A stretch of DNA of 16,165 nucleotides from DASXTS01 sp036505275 (GCA_036505275.1 DASXTS010000527.1:1-16165); one strand, 5' to 3'. Positions 1 through 6,835 are shown, counted from the first letter of the stretch. The notes: generated from the sequence alone by a model not told the origin. Translations and numbers: made by a program.

Positions 1-316
1 GGCCGGTGGTGACCGCTCCCGATGGCGGCTCGGCCGGGACGTCGGCCCGACCGGCCTCCCGGACCGCCTCGGCGAGCGCGGTGAGGTCGTCGGCGGTGGC
101 CTGCGCCTCGGCGAAATCACCCTCGTGGCGGACGACCTCCCAGCCGAGGGGGGCGGTCAGCCGCAGCGCGTGCCGCTCGCACAGGTCGTATGAGTGCGGC
201 TCGTCGTAGCTGGCCAGCGGGCCGACCACGGCCGTCGAGTCGGCGTAGGCGTAGGTGAGGGTGGCCACGGCGGCGTTCGGACACCCGGTCCGCGAGCACT
301 TCCGCACCTTGCGCAC
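1..316 (-). CDS. DUF3499 family protein (3' part cut off by window edge)
   Basis: Reading the minus strand from a GTG at 316-314 gives 105 codons with no stop before the window edge, so the C-terminus is missing. The N-terminus begins MRKVRKCSRTGCPNAAVATL and continues with a Y-x-Y-ADSTAVVGPLA segment and PHSYDLCERH, which I recognise as the actinobacterial DUF3499 family. Cys7, Cys12, Cys46 and His49 form a CX4C...CX2H arrangement that looks like a small zinc-binding ribbon; this is inference, since the family has no established function. The tail after about residue 85 is Ala/Pro-rich. A second in-frame GTG lies at 337-335, but the 316 start fits the usual family N-terminus. A TATCGT hexamer 8 nt upstream suggests a leaderless transcript. 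The gene is divergent from the zincin gene at 399, an arrangement I recall as common in actinomycetes. Confidence 0.85.
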   Translation of the reverse strand, partial: MRKVRKCSRTGCPNAAVATLTYAYADSTAVVGPLASYDEPHSYDLCERHALRLTAPLGWEVVRHEGDFAEAQATADDLTALAEAVREAGRADVPAEPPSGAVTTG

Positions 317-324
317 GAGTCCGG

Positions 325-330
325 ACGATA
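325..330 (-). promoter_or_regulatory. Candidate -10 box of the DUF3499 gene (leaderless)
   Basis: Read on the minus strand this is TATCGT, a match to the actinobacterial -10 consensus TANNNT. It is followed by 8 nt and then the GTG start at 316. No Shine-Dalgarno-like purine run lies between the box and the start. This spacing places transcription start at or next to the start codon. No convincing -35 is visible. Confidence 0.4.
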
Positions 331-385
331 GCGCCACCGCCGTCGCGCCGGTGGCAGATGCGGCTCGACACGCGCTGCCGCGGCG

Positions 386-391
386 TACCCT
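386..391 (+). promoter_or_regulatory. Candidate -10 box of the zincin gene (leaderless)
   Basis: TACCCT matches TANNNT and is followed by exactly 7 nt and then the ATG at 399. This is the standard geometry of leaderless actinobacterial transcripts, in which the start codon is the first transcribed codon. No ribosome binding site is present upstream of the ATG. No clear -35 is seen. Confidence 0.45.
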
Positions 392-398
392 CACGCCT

Positions 399-872
399 AT
401 GGTGCTGGCACAGGGTGCACGGCGGGCCAGGCGACGCGGCCGTGACCGCCGTGGCCGCGGGCTGCGCGGCACGCTGTACCCGCAGAACACCCCGGCGGCG
501 CGCAGCCGCGCCGAGCGCTTCGACGCCGCCGTGCTGGAGGCCCTCGAGCCCATCGAGCAGCGTTGGCACGACCAGCTCACCCAGCTCGACGTCGCGGTGG
601 ACGACGTGCCGGAGGTCACCGAGACCAGCGCCGAGGACCTGCACTGGGGCGAGGACGTGGTGCAGGACGGCAGCGTGCCGCTGGCCAAGCTGGTGCCGGC
701 CGGGGTCGACCGCACCGGCCTGCCGACCAGGGCCCGGATCGTGCTCTACCGCCGGCCGCTCGAGGCCCGCGCCGCGCACGGCGCCGACCTCACCGATCTG
801 CTGCACGACGTGCTCGTCGAGCAGGTGGCCAGCTACCTCGGGCTGGACCCGGACACGGTGGACAACGCCTAG
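399..872 (+). CDS. Zincin-like metallopeptidase-family protein (PF06262-type) with degenerate active site
   Basis: A 157-residue protein. Its N-terminus is very basic (RRARRRGRDRRGRGLRG, about residues 8-24). The rest follows the pattern of the small zincin-like family found next to DUF3499 in actinomycetes: RAERFDAAVLEALEPIEQRW, then a VPLAKLVPAG segment, ARIVLYRRPLEARA, and the C-terminal HDVLVEQVASYLGLDPDTVDN. In active family members the last helix carries HExxH. Here the aligned residues read VEQVA, so both metal-binding histidines are missing and a protease activity is doubtful. I chose the ATG at 399 rather than upstream starts in the same frame because family members begin close to the basic segment and because a TANNNT box sits 7 nt before it. 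The gene converges on the GT2 gene with only 13 bp between the stops. Confidence 0.82.
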   Translation: MVLAQGARRARRRGRDRRGRGLRGTLYPQNTPAARSRAERFDAAVLEALEPIEQRWHDQLTQLDVAVDDVPEVTETSAEDLHWGEDVVQDGSVPLAKLVPAGVDRTGLPTRARIVLYRRPLEARAAHGADLTDLLHDVLVEQVASYLGLDPDTVDNA

Positions 873-885
873 ATTGTCGCTGCGC

Positions 886-3800
886 CTAGGTTTCGGACTG
901 CTCGGCCGGAGGAACCGCGGTGACTGCGGTGAACAGCGCCAACGCGAGCTGCACCAGCAGCAACAGCACACGCACCGCTGATGAACGCTCCAACCGCACG
1001 TCGGCCGCCTCGGCCGGCACCGGCACCGCGACCAGGTGGCCCCAGGCCCTGCCCACCTGGGTGCGCCGGCCGTTGACGGTGGCCAGCCAGCCGTCCTCCA
1101 TCTCCGCGGCCACCACCATCAGGCGGCCCCTGGGGCCGGCCTCGGTGCCAAGGCCGACCGTGGGCGGCGCGGCCGGCACGCCGACCACGCCCTGCCGGCC
1201 GTAGTCGGCCGGCGGCGCGCCGCCCGTGCGGGCCCGGTCGGCGACCTGCGGGGCCAGCACCACCACCGGGTTCGGCGGCGCCGGGTATGGCTGGGGCAGC
1301 AGCCGCACCGTGGGCCGGCCGTCGCTGGTGTCCGACGCAGCGGCTGTGACCGGGCCGGCGGCGCCCAGCAGCGCGGCCGCGCTGGCGCGGTCCGGCAGCA
1401 CCGCGAACTCGAACCCGGCCACGGCGGCCTCCAGCACCGCGGCCTGCGCGGTGGTCTGCTGGCCCGACCGCAACGCCGCCGCCCAGCGCGCCATCCTGGC
1501 CGGCGCGGTGGCCACCGGCGCCAGGTCGTCGTCGCCCGCGGCGGGCAGCCGACCGACCGCGCCCCGCACCGGCTCACCGGCCGCGCCGACCACCAGCACG
1601 CCGGTGCGGTCCGCGCTCACCTCCGCCTGGATCGCGTCCGCCAGCCGCGGCCGCGTGGTGCCGAGCGCGCCACCCGCGCCGATGAGCACGGTGGCGCCGG
1701 CCAGCGCGGTGATCACAACGCCAGCGCCGGCCTGGGCTGCGCGCCGTCCCAGTGCCGCCGCCCGCCATTGCGACGATGTGACATTTCCCCAGTAGGACTG
1801 GGACGATGTCACATCGTCGCCGAAGGCGGGGCGCGGCCGGCGGCCCGGAGCTGACCTGATCGACAGCGCGAGGGCGGCCCAGAGCAGCCCGCACGCGGAA
1901 AGCAGCAGAGCGGAGCCTGGCCAGCCGGGGCGCGCGGCGCCACCGGGGAGCGGCACCGCCTCCAGCGTGCCCACCATGAGCGCGGCGATCATCCCGAGCG
2001 CGGCGACCGCGAGGCCGGGCACGGCGGCCCGGCCTGGCCGCAGCGCCACCGCGCCCAGGCTGACGGCCACAACCAATCCGCCGAGCGACGCGGCGGCGCC
2101 GGTGCCCGCGGCGTCCAGCATGAACAGCCGCAGCGGGGACGACGGATGCTCAGCGACGATCATCCCGGCACCGTGCAGCAGCACCGATGGGTGCTGCACC
2201 ACGACCGCCGGCCACGGCAGCAGGAGGCCGAGCGGCAGCAGCACGACGACGAACAGCGCCACCACGCGTCTCAGCCCCCGCCCCCGCGGGCCGGGCACGG
2301 CGACGAAGCCGACCAGGACCAGGGCCAGCACCAGCAGGTGCACCAGCGGCGTGAACGCGCTGATGACCGCGAGAGCGAGCGCCGTGGCGCATGCCGACGG
2401 CAACCAGCCACGGGTACCGCCGCCGATCGACCGCCCGGAGAGCGCACCGGCCACGCCAGCCAGCACGGGCGGCAGCAGGATATGGGCCACCACGCCGTCC
2501 ATCCGGCCCTCAACGGCGGCCGACGTGCCGACCGGCAGCAGCGCGTACACCGCTGCGGCCAGCGCGCGCCAGCCGCGCGGCACCGGCAGCCGCCTGGTGG
2601 CCAGGTACCCGCAGAGCCCGGCCAGCGGGATCGCGCCGAGCAGCAGCAGCGACACCGCGGCCGCCGGGCCACCGCCGAACGGTCGCACCAGGGCGCCGAG
2701 CACGCCGAACACCGCGAGGGTCGCCGGCGCCGGCGCCGCCGTGCCGCCGAACACCGGGTGCCACTCCGCGAGGTAGGCCGACCAGGTCTGGGCCAGTCCG
2801 GCCACCGGGGCCAGCCGGCCACCGCTGAGGTCCAGCCCGTACCTGCCCCGGTGCACCACGGCTGCCACCAGCACCAGGCCGGCCACCAGCAGCACCGGCG
2901 GTGCCAGCAGCAGCTCCCGCATCAGCCGCGTGGCGCCGACGTGCACCACGATCAGGTCCGCGGGTGGCGGGTGCGGCGCCGACTGACACGGTGCCGACTG
3001 ACGTTGTGCCGGCGACGGCGGCGGGGCGGCTGCCCCGGCGGCGGTGCGGCCGGGATCGGGGCCGCCGGGCTCATGGGTGCGCGCCTGCGCTGTCACGTCG
3101 TACCCGAGCGGGAGGGCGGCTGGCACGACCACGGACATGCCGGGGCGGCGCAGGCCGGCCACGGTGCCGGCGAGGCCACGACGGCCGAGGGCGCCGGCCG
3201 GCAACGCATCGGGTCCCACCGCCAGAACGGCGGGCGAGCCCGCGGGCTGTGCGGTGGTCAGCCCGGCGCTGACCGCGGCGAGCCGACCGGCGCTGTCGCT
3301 GGGTAGCCGGCCATGCGCCACATCGGCCGCCATCCGGCGCCGCACGAGCGCAAGCAGGCCATCGCGGACCGCGGACCGCAGCCGGTTCCATCGGCCGACG
3401 AGCAGCCCCCGGACGCCGCCGCCGCGCGCCGCCGCGCCGGCCCGCCGGCAGCGACGGGCCGCCCGCAGTCCGGCCTGCCCGCGCACCAGGTAGCCGACCG
3501 CGTGCAGCTCGGCACGGGCGGCAGCGCCACGCCGTACCAGCGCAAACGCCAGCGCACGCAGCAGACACAGGACCACCAGCCTGGGCAGCCCGAGCAGGTA
3601 CGACACGGTGCTGCAGTTGGCCAGGAACGTGCGGACGCCATGGGCGCGGTGGGCGGCTCGCGGCGGCACGCCGGATAGCGCGTCCGTGGCGCGCTCGCCG
3701 CGGCTGCCGGCGGCCGCGTGCCGAATCCGGGCCGACGGCACGACCAGCACCCGGTGGCCGGCCCGGTTCACCCGCCAGCCGAAGTCGACGTCGTCGCCAA

Positions 3801-4491
3801 ACAGCGGCAGGGCCCGGTCGTAGCCACCGAGCTCGTGCCAGGCGTCACGCCGGACCAGCGCGCCGGCGCTGCCGACCGCGAGGACCTCGGTGTTCCGCAG
3901 GTGCCCGCCGCCCAGCAGGCTCGGGTCCAGGCTCGGGTCCAGGCTCGGGTTCAACTCGGCGGCGCCGAGGCCGGTCTGCCGGTGGCCGGACGCGTCGGTG
4001 GACAGCCCCGCCTCGATCACCAGCCGCGGATCGGACCAGTCCAGGCACAACGGCCCCAGCACGGCGGCCGACGGGGCCGCTGCCGCAGCGCCCAGCAGGG
4101 CGGCCAGCGAACTCGGGTCCGGCGCGCTGTCGTCGTGCAGTAACCACAGCCACCGCCCCGGGTCGCCCCACCGTTGCTCCGCCCGCTCGACGGCGTGCCG
4201 CACCGCGTCGCCGAATCCCGTACCGGCCGGCATGGTGAGAACCCCATCCACCAGCCCGTCGGTGAGCGCGGCGGCCAGCAGTGCCGGGGTGTCGTCGGTG
4301 GATCCGGTGTCAACGGCCAGCACGTACCTCGGCGGCGGGCTCACCCCGTGCAGCGCCGCCAGTGCATCGGGCAACCACAGGTCCCCGTCGTGGCACACCA
4401 GCACGGCGAGCACCGGGGCGGTATCGACGCTCGCGGGCGGGGCCGGCTGGCCGGGGGCTCGGTGACGCCCGCGGCGTGCCCTGGTCGGCAC
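886..4491 (-). CDS. Large membrane glycosyltransferase, GT2 N-domain plus multi-pass membrane domain
   Basis: A 1201-residue protein starting at a GTG (4491-4489) with GGGAGG about 6 nt upstream. Residues about 27-260 form a GT-A glycosyltransferase domain of family 2: AVDTGSTDD (about 59-67) for nucleotide binding, LLHDDSAPD (about 117-125) as the DXD-like metal site, and FGDDVDFGWR (about 231-240) as the acceptor/catalytic segment. A hydrophobic stretch follows at about 295-320, then a long Ala/Arg/Pro-rich linker. From about 530 to 980 there are many hydrophobic segments, and a last membrane span lies near the C-terminus (VRVLLLLVQLALALFTAV). The role is probably transfer of a sugar to an envelope lipid or polymer at the cytoplasmic face; the substrate cannot be read. 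The gene lies 95 bp downstream of whiB2 on the same strand. Two repeat insertions are in frame: LDPS units at about residues 180-191 and a 17-codon palindromic element at about residues 891-907. Confidence 0.85.
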   Translation of the reverse strand: MPTRARRGRHRAPGQPAPPASVDTAPVLAVLVCHDGDLWLPDALAALHGVSPPPRYVLAVDTGSTDDTPALLAAALTDGLVDGVLTMPAGTGFGDAVRHAVERAEQRWGDPGRWLWLLHDDSAPDPSSLAALLGAAAAAPSAAVLGPLCLDWSDPRLVIEAGLSTDASGHRQTGLGAAELNPSLDPSLDPSLLGGGHLRNTEVLAVGSAGALVRRDAWHELGGYDRALPLFGDDVDFGWRVNRAGHRVLVVPSARIRHAAAGSRGERATDALSGVPPRAAHRAHGVRTFLANCSTVSYLLGLPRLVVLCLLRALAFALVRRGAAARAELHAVGYLVRGQAGLRAARRCRRAGAAARGGGVRGLLVGRWNRLRSAVRDGLLALVRRRMAADVAHGRLPSDSAGRLAAVSAGLTTAQPAGSPAVLAVGPDALPAGALGRRGLAGTVAGLRRPGMSVVVPAALPLGYDVTAQARTHEPGGPDPGRTAAGAAAPPPSPAQRQSAPCQSAPHPPPADLIVVHVGATRLMRELLLAPPVLLVAGLVLVAAVVHRGRYGLDLSGGRLAPVAGLAQTWSAYLAEWHPVFGGTAAPAPATLAVFGVLGALVRPFGGGPAAAVSLLLLGAIPLAGLCGYLATRRLPVPRGWRALAAAVYALLPVGTSAAVEGRMDGVVAHILLPPVLAGVAGALSGRSIGGGTRGWLPSACATALALAVISAFTPLVHLLVLALVLVGFVAVPGPRGRGLRRVVALFVVVLLPLGLLLPWPAVVVQHPSVLLHGAGMIVAEHPSSPLRLFMLDAAGTGAAASLGGLVVAVSLGAVALRPGRAAVPGLAVAALGMIAALMVGTLEAVPLPGGAARPGWPGSALLLSACGLLWAALALSIRSAPGRRPRPAFGDDVTSSQSYWGNVTSSQWRAAALGRRAAQAGAGVVITALAGATVLIGAGGALGTTRPRLADAIQAEVSADRTGVLVVGAAGEPVRGAVGRLPAAGDDDLAPVATAPARMARWAAALRSGQQTTAQAAVLEAAVAGFEFAVLPDRASAAALLGAAGPVTAAASDTSDGRPTVRLLPQPYPAPPNPVVVLAPQVADRARTGGAPPADYGRQGVVGVPAAPPTVGLGTEAGPRGRLMVVAAEMEDGWLATVNGRRTQVGRAWGHLVAVPVPAEAADVRLERSSAVRVLLLLVQLALALFTAVTAVPPAEQSET
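1770..1820. repeat. 51-bp near-palindromic element inside the GT2 gene (REP/MITE-like)
   Basis: Two 24-bp arms (1770-1793 and 1797-1820) are inverted repeats matching at 21 of 24 positions, separated by a 3-bp AGG spacer. The outer 15 bp of each arm (GCGACGATGTGACAT on the left) pair perfectly. Beyond them, GGCGGG at 1825-1830 can pair with CCCGCC at 1761-1766. The element is 51 bp long, exactly 17 codons, and translates as DDVTSSQ...GNVTSSQ in a cytoplasmic or loop region between membrane segments. Its modest GC content differs from the surrounding Ala/Gly-rich coding sequence. It looks like a short dispersed palindrome that entered without breaking the frame; copies elsewhere in the genome cannot be seen here. 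Confidence 0.7.
3917..3952. repeat. 12-bp tandem repeat, three units, in the GT2 coding region
   Basis: The unit AGGCTCGGGTCC occurs at 3917-3928 and 3929-3940, with a third copy at 3941-3952 that has one mismatch. On the coding strand it gives the peptide repeat LDPS LDPS L after NPS, in a loop of the GT-A domain just before the HLRNTEVLAVGSAGALVRRD strand. Copy number can change without a frameshift because the unit is four codons. Confidence 0.85.
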
Positions 4492-4562
4492 CTACCCTCC
4501 CCGTCGCCCGGCGGCCTTACTGTCAGGTACTGTCCGGTCGCATACCGTACGACGTGGGGCGC

Positions 4563-4592
4563 GGCCCTACTTCAGCATGCCCTATCTCAGCA
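4563..4592. repeat. 15-bp tandem duplication across the whiB2 stop codon
   Basis: Positions 4563-4577 and 4578-4592 match at 12 of 15 bases. On the minus strand the copies read TGCTGA..TAGGGC, so the last whiB2 codon (TGC, Cys) and its TGA stop occur twice in the same frame, 15 bases apart. The outcome is a tandem stop immediately downstream of whiB2. Confidence 0.6.
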
Positions 4593-4925
4593 CGCCCGGC
4601 GCTTGAGCCGGCGGCGCTCCCGCTCGGACATGCCGCCCCAGATGCCGAACCGCTCGTCATGGGCCAGCGCGTACTCGAGGCACTCGGCGCGCACCTCGCA
4701 GCCCGAGCAGATTCGCTTGGCCTCGCGCGTCGAGCCGCCCTTCTCCGGGAAGAACGCCTCCGGGTCCGTCTGGGCGCACAGTGCGCGCTCCTGCCAGTCC
4801 TGCCCGTCCGGCTCGCCAAGCAACTCGGCCATCGACAGCACGTCGTCGGTAGCAATCGAGCCGAACTCGGCCGGACTGGAATCGGCCCGATCCATCACCG
4901 CGGCCCCCTTCGCCGTTGTGGTCAT
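4587..4925 (-). CDS. whiB2: WhiB-family Fe-S transcriptional regulator, WhiB2/WhiB (WhmD) type
   Basis: A 112-residue protein starting at the ATG 4925-4923, with GGGAGG about 9 nt upstream. The four cluster ligands are Cys50, Cys73, Cys76 and Cys82 (CX22CX2CX5C), which in this family hold a 4Fe-4S cluster. The segment ALCAQTDPEAFFPEKGGSTR and the beta-turn FGIWGGMSERERRRLK, followed by basic residues, are diagnostic of the WhiB2/WhmD subgroup, which acts with the sigma factor at promoters for septation and, in streptomycetes, sporulation. The N-terminal 45 residues are variable; an alternative ATG at 4895-4893 would remove ten residues. An extra Cys closes the protein (Cys112). The reading frame stays open far upstream, but similarity ends near this start. 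In M. tuberculosis whiB2 is likewise close to fbiA; here a five-kilobase-scale arrangement keeps the genes linked but separated by four other genes. Confidence 0.9.
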   Translation of the reverse strand: MTTTAKGAAVMDRADSSPAEFGSIATDDVLSMAELLGEPDGQDWQERALCAQTDPEAFFPEKGGSTREAKRICSGCEVRAECLEYALAHDERFGIWGGMSERERRRLKRRAC

Positions 4926-5225
4926 GTCGGCCCGCCTCCCTGATGATCGCGACCATGGTGTGCCCGGCCCTGGTGCGGCCGACCCTGCTGCGGCCGGCTC
5001 CGGCCGCGGACCTGGCCGCGCATTCGGTAGGCCCTCGTGGAGCCGAACTGGCACGGCCGACTCCCTGCCGGCCGATCCCCTGACTCGTCCAGCCCTGGCG
5101 GCGGGCTCGCCGGCCCCGTTCCCGGCGAATGACACGTATGTGATTACACCCGTGTCATGCCCACGGGTCAAGCGGCGACCACCCAACTGAGGAGACAAAT
5201 AGCGGAATCGGCAAGACTTGCGGGC
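4926..5225. promoter_or_regulatory. Divergent control region between whiB2 and the M50 gene
   Basis: This 300-bp gap holds the whiB2 upstream region (minus strand) and the M50 upstream region (plus strand). The whiB2-proximal part is GC-rich with several CCGGCC/GGCCG runs and no promoter I can name. The M50-proximal part, 5128-5218, is markedly richer in A and T and carries the inverted GACAC repeat described separately. AAGACT at 5213-5218 lies 7 nt before the GTG at 5226 and is a weak -10 candidate (NANNNT). Confidence 0.45.
5129..5158. promoter_or_regulatory. Inverted repeat ATGACACG...CGTGTCAT, candidate operator
   Basis: Perfect 8-bp arms at 5129-5136 and 5151-5158 are separated by 14 bp, which itself contains GTG-ATTA-CAC (5140-5149). 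Each arm contains GACAC, the core bound by the sporulation regulator WhiA in Streptomyces. Arm centres lie about 22 bp apart, that is two helical turns, as expected for a dimer or pair of regulators on one face. The site is between whiB2 and the M50 gene. A third GACAC occurs at 5228-5232 over the M50 start. Operator function is inference. Confidence 0.45.
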
Positions 5226-5972
5226 GTGACACGCCGAGCACCGAGCCCGATCTTTCTCGCGCTGCTCGCGGCGACCGTGCTCGGCGGCGCGCTGGCCAGC
5301 TTGCACGCCTCGGCCGCGGTGACCGCCGGCGTCGTACTGCTGGTGCTGTGCGGCTGGGCCGTGTCGCTGTGCCTGCACGAGTTCGGACACGCCTACGTCG
5401 CCTACCGCGGCGGGGACTGGTCGGTGCGCGACAAGGGCTACCTCACCCTGGACATCCGCCGCTACGCCGACCCCGGCCTGTCCATCGTGCTGCCGCTGAT
5501 CCTGCTGCTGGCCGGAGGGCTCGCGCTGCCCGGCGGCGCGGTGTGGATCAACCAGCACGCGCTGCGCTCGCGCGCCGTGCAGACGGCCGTCTCGCTGGCC
5601 GGGCCACTGACCAACCTGCTGCTCGGCGCGCTGCTCGCCCTCGTCGTGGCCGTCACGGCCATGCCGATTGGACTCGTCGTCGGGCTGTCCTACCTCGCCC
5701 TCGTGCAGGTGCTCGCGTTCGTGCTCAACATCCTGCCGGTGCCCGGCCTCGACGGCTTCGGTGCGATCGAGCCGTACCTGTCCCACCAGGCCCGCCGGGT
5801 CGCCGACACCGTGCGGCCGTGGGCGCCCCTCGCCCTGTTCGGCCTGCTCATCGCCGTGCCACCGCTGGCGCGGCTGTTCTTTGACATCACCTATGAGCTG
5901 TTCAGGATGATCGGTGGCGACCCCCTTGCCGCCGCCATCGGTGCGGACGAGTTCATGTTCTGGCGGCGCTGA
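5226..5972 (+). CDS. Site-2-protease-like integral membrane metallopeptidase (family M50)
   Basis: A 248-residue multi-pass membrane protein. A hydrophobic helix at about residues 9-30 is followed by a helix holding the zinc motif HEFGH (about 51-55, HExxH). NILPVPGLDGFGAIEPY (about 168-184) supplies the third ligand in the family motif NxxPxxxLDG (Asp about 176). SLAGPLTNLLLG (about 123-134) is the conserved helix preceding it. These residues predict intramembrane cleavage of a membrane-bound substrate, such as an anti-sigma factor; no substrate is visible nearby. An in-frame ATG at 5157 would add 23 residues. I prefer the GTG at 5226 because those 23 codons include ATA and AGA and only about 57 percent end in G or C, far below the gene body, and because the added segment overlaps the 5129-5158 inverted repeat. 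Neither start has a good ribosome site. The gene converges on the VOC gene with a 22-bp gap. Confidence 0.82.
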   Translation: MTRRAPSPIFLALLAATVLGGALASLHASAAVTAGVVLLVLCGWAVSLCLHEFGHAYVAYRGGDWSVRDKGYLTLDIRRYADPGLSIVLPLILLLAGGLALPGGAVWINQHALRSRAVQTAVSLAGPLTNLLLGALLALVVAVTAMPIGLVVGLSYLALVQVLAFVLNILPVPGLDGFGAIEPYLSHQARRVADTVRPWAPLALFGLLIAVPPLARLFFDITYELFRMIGGDPLAAAIGADEFMFWRR

Positions 5973-5994
5973 GTCGCCGAGCTGGCGCCCTGCC

Positions 5995-6417
5995 TCATGT
6001 CGCCGATCGGGTGGCGCCCCATTCCTCCGGCTCGACCTCACGGATCTGGGTGGCGAAGTCCCAGCGGTGCCCCTCCAGGTCCGCGGCCTGGTAGCTGCGG
6101 GTGCCGTACTCCTTGTCCCCCAGCTCGGCGACGATGCCGGCCCCGGCCGCTCTGGCCCGCTCGAAGTGCGCGTCGACATCGTCCACGAGCACATGCAGAA
6201 AGCTGTGGTGGTGGCGGGTGTGCAGCGGGTTGTGATAGCCAGCGCCGGGCTCGCCGAGCATGAACTGGCCGCCCGCGCCGGCGTCCATCTCGGCGTGCGT
6301 GACCCGGCCGTTGTCATCGGTGAACCGCAGTGTCTCCTTGAAACCGAACGCCGAGCTCAGCCAGTCCAGCGCGGCGGCGGCGTCCTCATAGAGCAGGTAT
6401 GGAGTGATCTGTCCCAT
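5995..6417 (-). CDS. VOC superfamily (glyoxalase/bleomycin-resistance-like, PhnB-type) protein
   Basis: A 140-residue protein starting MGQITPYLLYEDAAAALDWL, then FGFKETLRFTDDNGRVTHAEMDAG and a second half with HSFLHVLVDDVDAHFERARAAGAGI and YGTRSYQAADLEGHRWDFA. This is the two beta-alpha-beta-beta-beta repeat layout of vicinal-oxygen-chelate proteins, with His41 and Glu43 (THAEM) and Glu115/His117 (DLEGHRW) in metal- or substrate-site positions. The substrate is unknown; such proteins act as isomerases, dioxygenases or drug-binding proteins. AAGGA lies 9 nt before the ATG. It is divergent from the ArsR-SRPBCC pair across 70 bp with overlapping promoter elements, so shared control by the ArsR protein is likely but inferred. 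Confidence 0.85.
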   Translation of the reverse strand: MGQITPYLLYEDAAAALDWLSSAFGFKETLRFTDDNGRVTHAEMDAGAGGQFMLGEPGAGYHNPLHTRHHHSFLHVLVDDVDAHFERARAAGAGIVAELGDKEYGTRSYQAADLEGHRWDFATQIREVEPEEWGATRSAT

Positions 6418-6440
6418 GCCGGCATATCCTTCACCCTTGG

Positions 6441-6477
6441 GTTAATTGTTGTCAACAGGTCGCATGTGGTGAACCAT
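6441..6477. promoter_or_regulatory. Overlapping divergent promoters and candidate ArsR operator
   Basis: On the minus strand TTGACA (6455-6450) is a perfect -35 hexamer facing the VOC gene. On the plus strand TTGTCA (6449-6454) overlaps it, with AACCAT 17 bp downstream (6472-6477) facing the ArsR gene. GTTGTCAAC (6448-6456) is a palindrome covering both -35 elements, and GTTAATTGTTGTCAAC (6441-6456) begins and ends with GTT/AAC. This is where a small ArsR dimer would block both genes at once. Confidence 0.45.
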
Positions 6478-6487
6478 TGCTGACACT

Positions 6488-6835
6488 GTGAATGACGTGG
6501 ACGCCACCCTCGCCGCGCTCGCCGAGCCCACCCGACGGCGGCTGGTTGATCTGCTGCGCGGCGGCCCCCGCCGGGCCGGCGAGCTGGCGGCCGCGCTGCG
6601 GATGACACCGCCGGCCACCAGCCGCCATCTCCGGGTCTTGCGGGCCAGCGGCCTGGTCGATGTCACCTGGTCCGACGATGACGCCCGCCTCCGGATGTAC
6701 CGCCTGCGCCGGGAGCCGTTCGTCGCCCTGCAGGCCTGGCTCGACCAGCTCGACGCCTTCTGGGGCGAGCAGCTCGGCTCATTCAAGAAGGTCGCCGAGG
6801 ATCCGGGTGGCGCCGACGGTGGTGAGCGCGGGTGA
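6488..6835 (+). CDS. ArsR-family winged-helix transcriptional regulator
   Basis: A 115-residue protein with a GTG start. LAALAEPTRRRLVDLLRGGPRRAGELAAALRMTPPATSRHLRVLRASGLVDV (about residues 8-59) is a classic ArsR winged helix-turn-helix; the recognition helix is about PPATSRHLRVL. The wing reads DDDARLRMYRL. There are no cysteine pairs of the ArsR/SmtB metal sensors, so a metal is unlikely to be the signal. The type that precedes an SRPBCC/AHSA1 gene, as here, usually represses its own operon. The stop overlaps the next gene's start by 4 bp (GTGA), so the two are translationally coupled. No ribosome site is visible before the GTG. Confidence 0.88.
   Translation: MNDVDATLAALAEPTRRRLVDLLRGGPRRAGELAAALRMTPPATSRHLRVLRASGLVDVTWSDDDARLRMYRLRREPFVALQAWLDQLDAFWGEQLGSFKKVAEDPGGADGGERG

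Noticed and set aside
873..885. Terminator between the zincin and GT2 genes
   Set aside because: CCTAG/CTAGG gives only a 5-bp stem with a 12-nt loop in a 13-bp gap and no T-run; too weak to call.
2146..3306. A 386-codon plus-strand open frame opposite the GT2 gene
   Set aside because: His/Gln/Arg-rich composition without domains, entirely antisense to a convincing membrane glycosyltransferase.
5157..5225. N-terminal extension of the M50 protein from the ATG at 5157
   Set aside because: Codon third positions are only about 57 percent G/C, with ATA and AGA codons, unlike the gene body; the segment overlaps the inverted repeat and has no ribosome site. Kept only as an alternative start.
4587..6317. 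A 576-codon minus-strand open frame continuing upstream of whiB2
   Set aside because: Upstream of the whiB2 ATG it is antisense to the M50 gene and out of frame with the VOC gene, with no domain; WhiB proteins are about 80-130 residues long.
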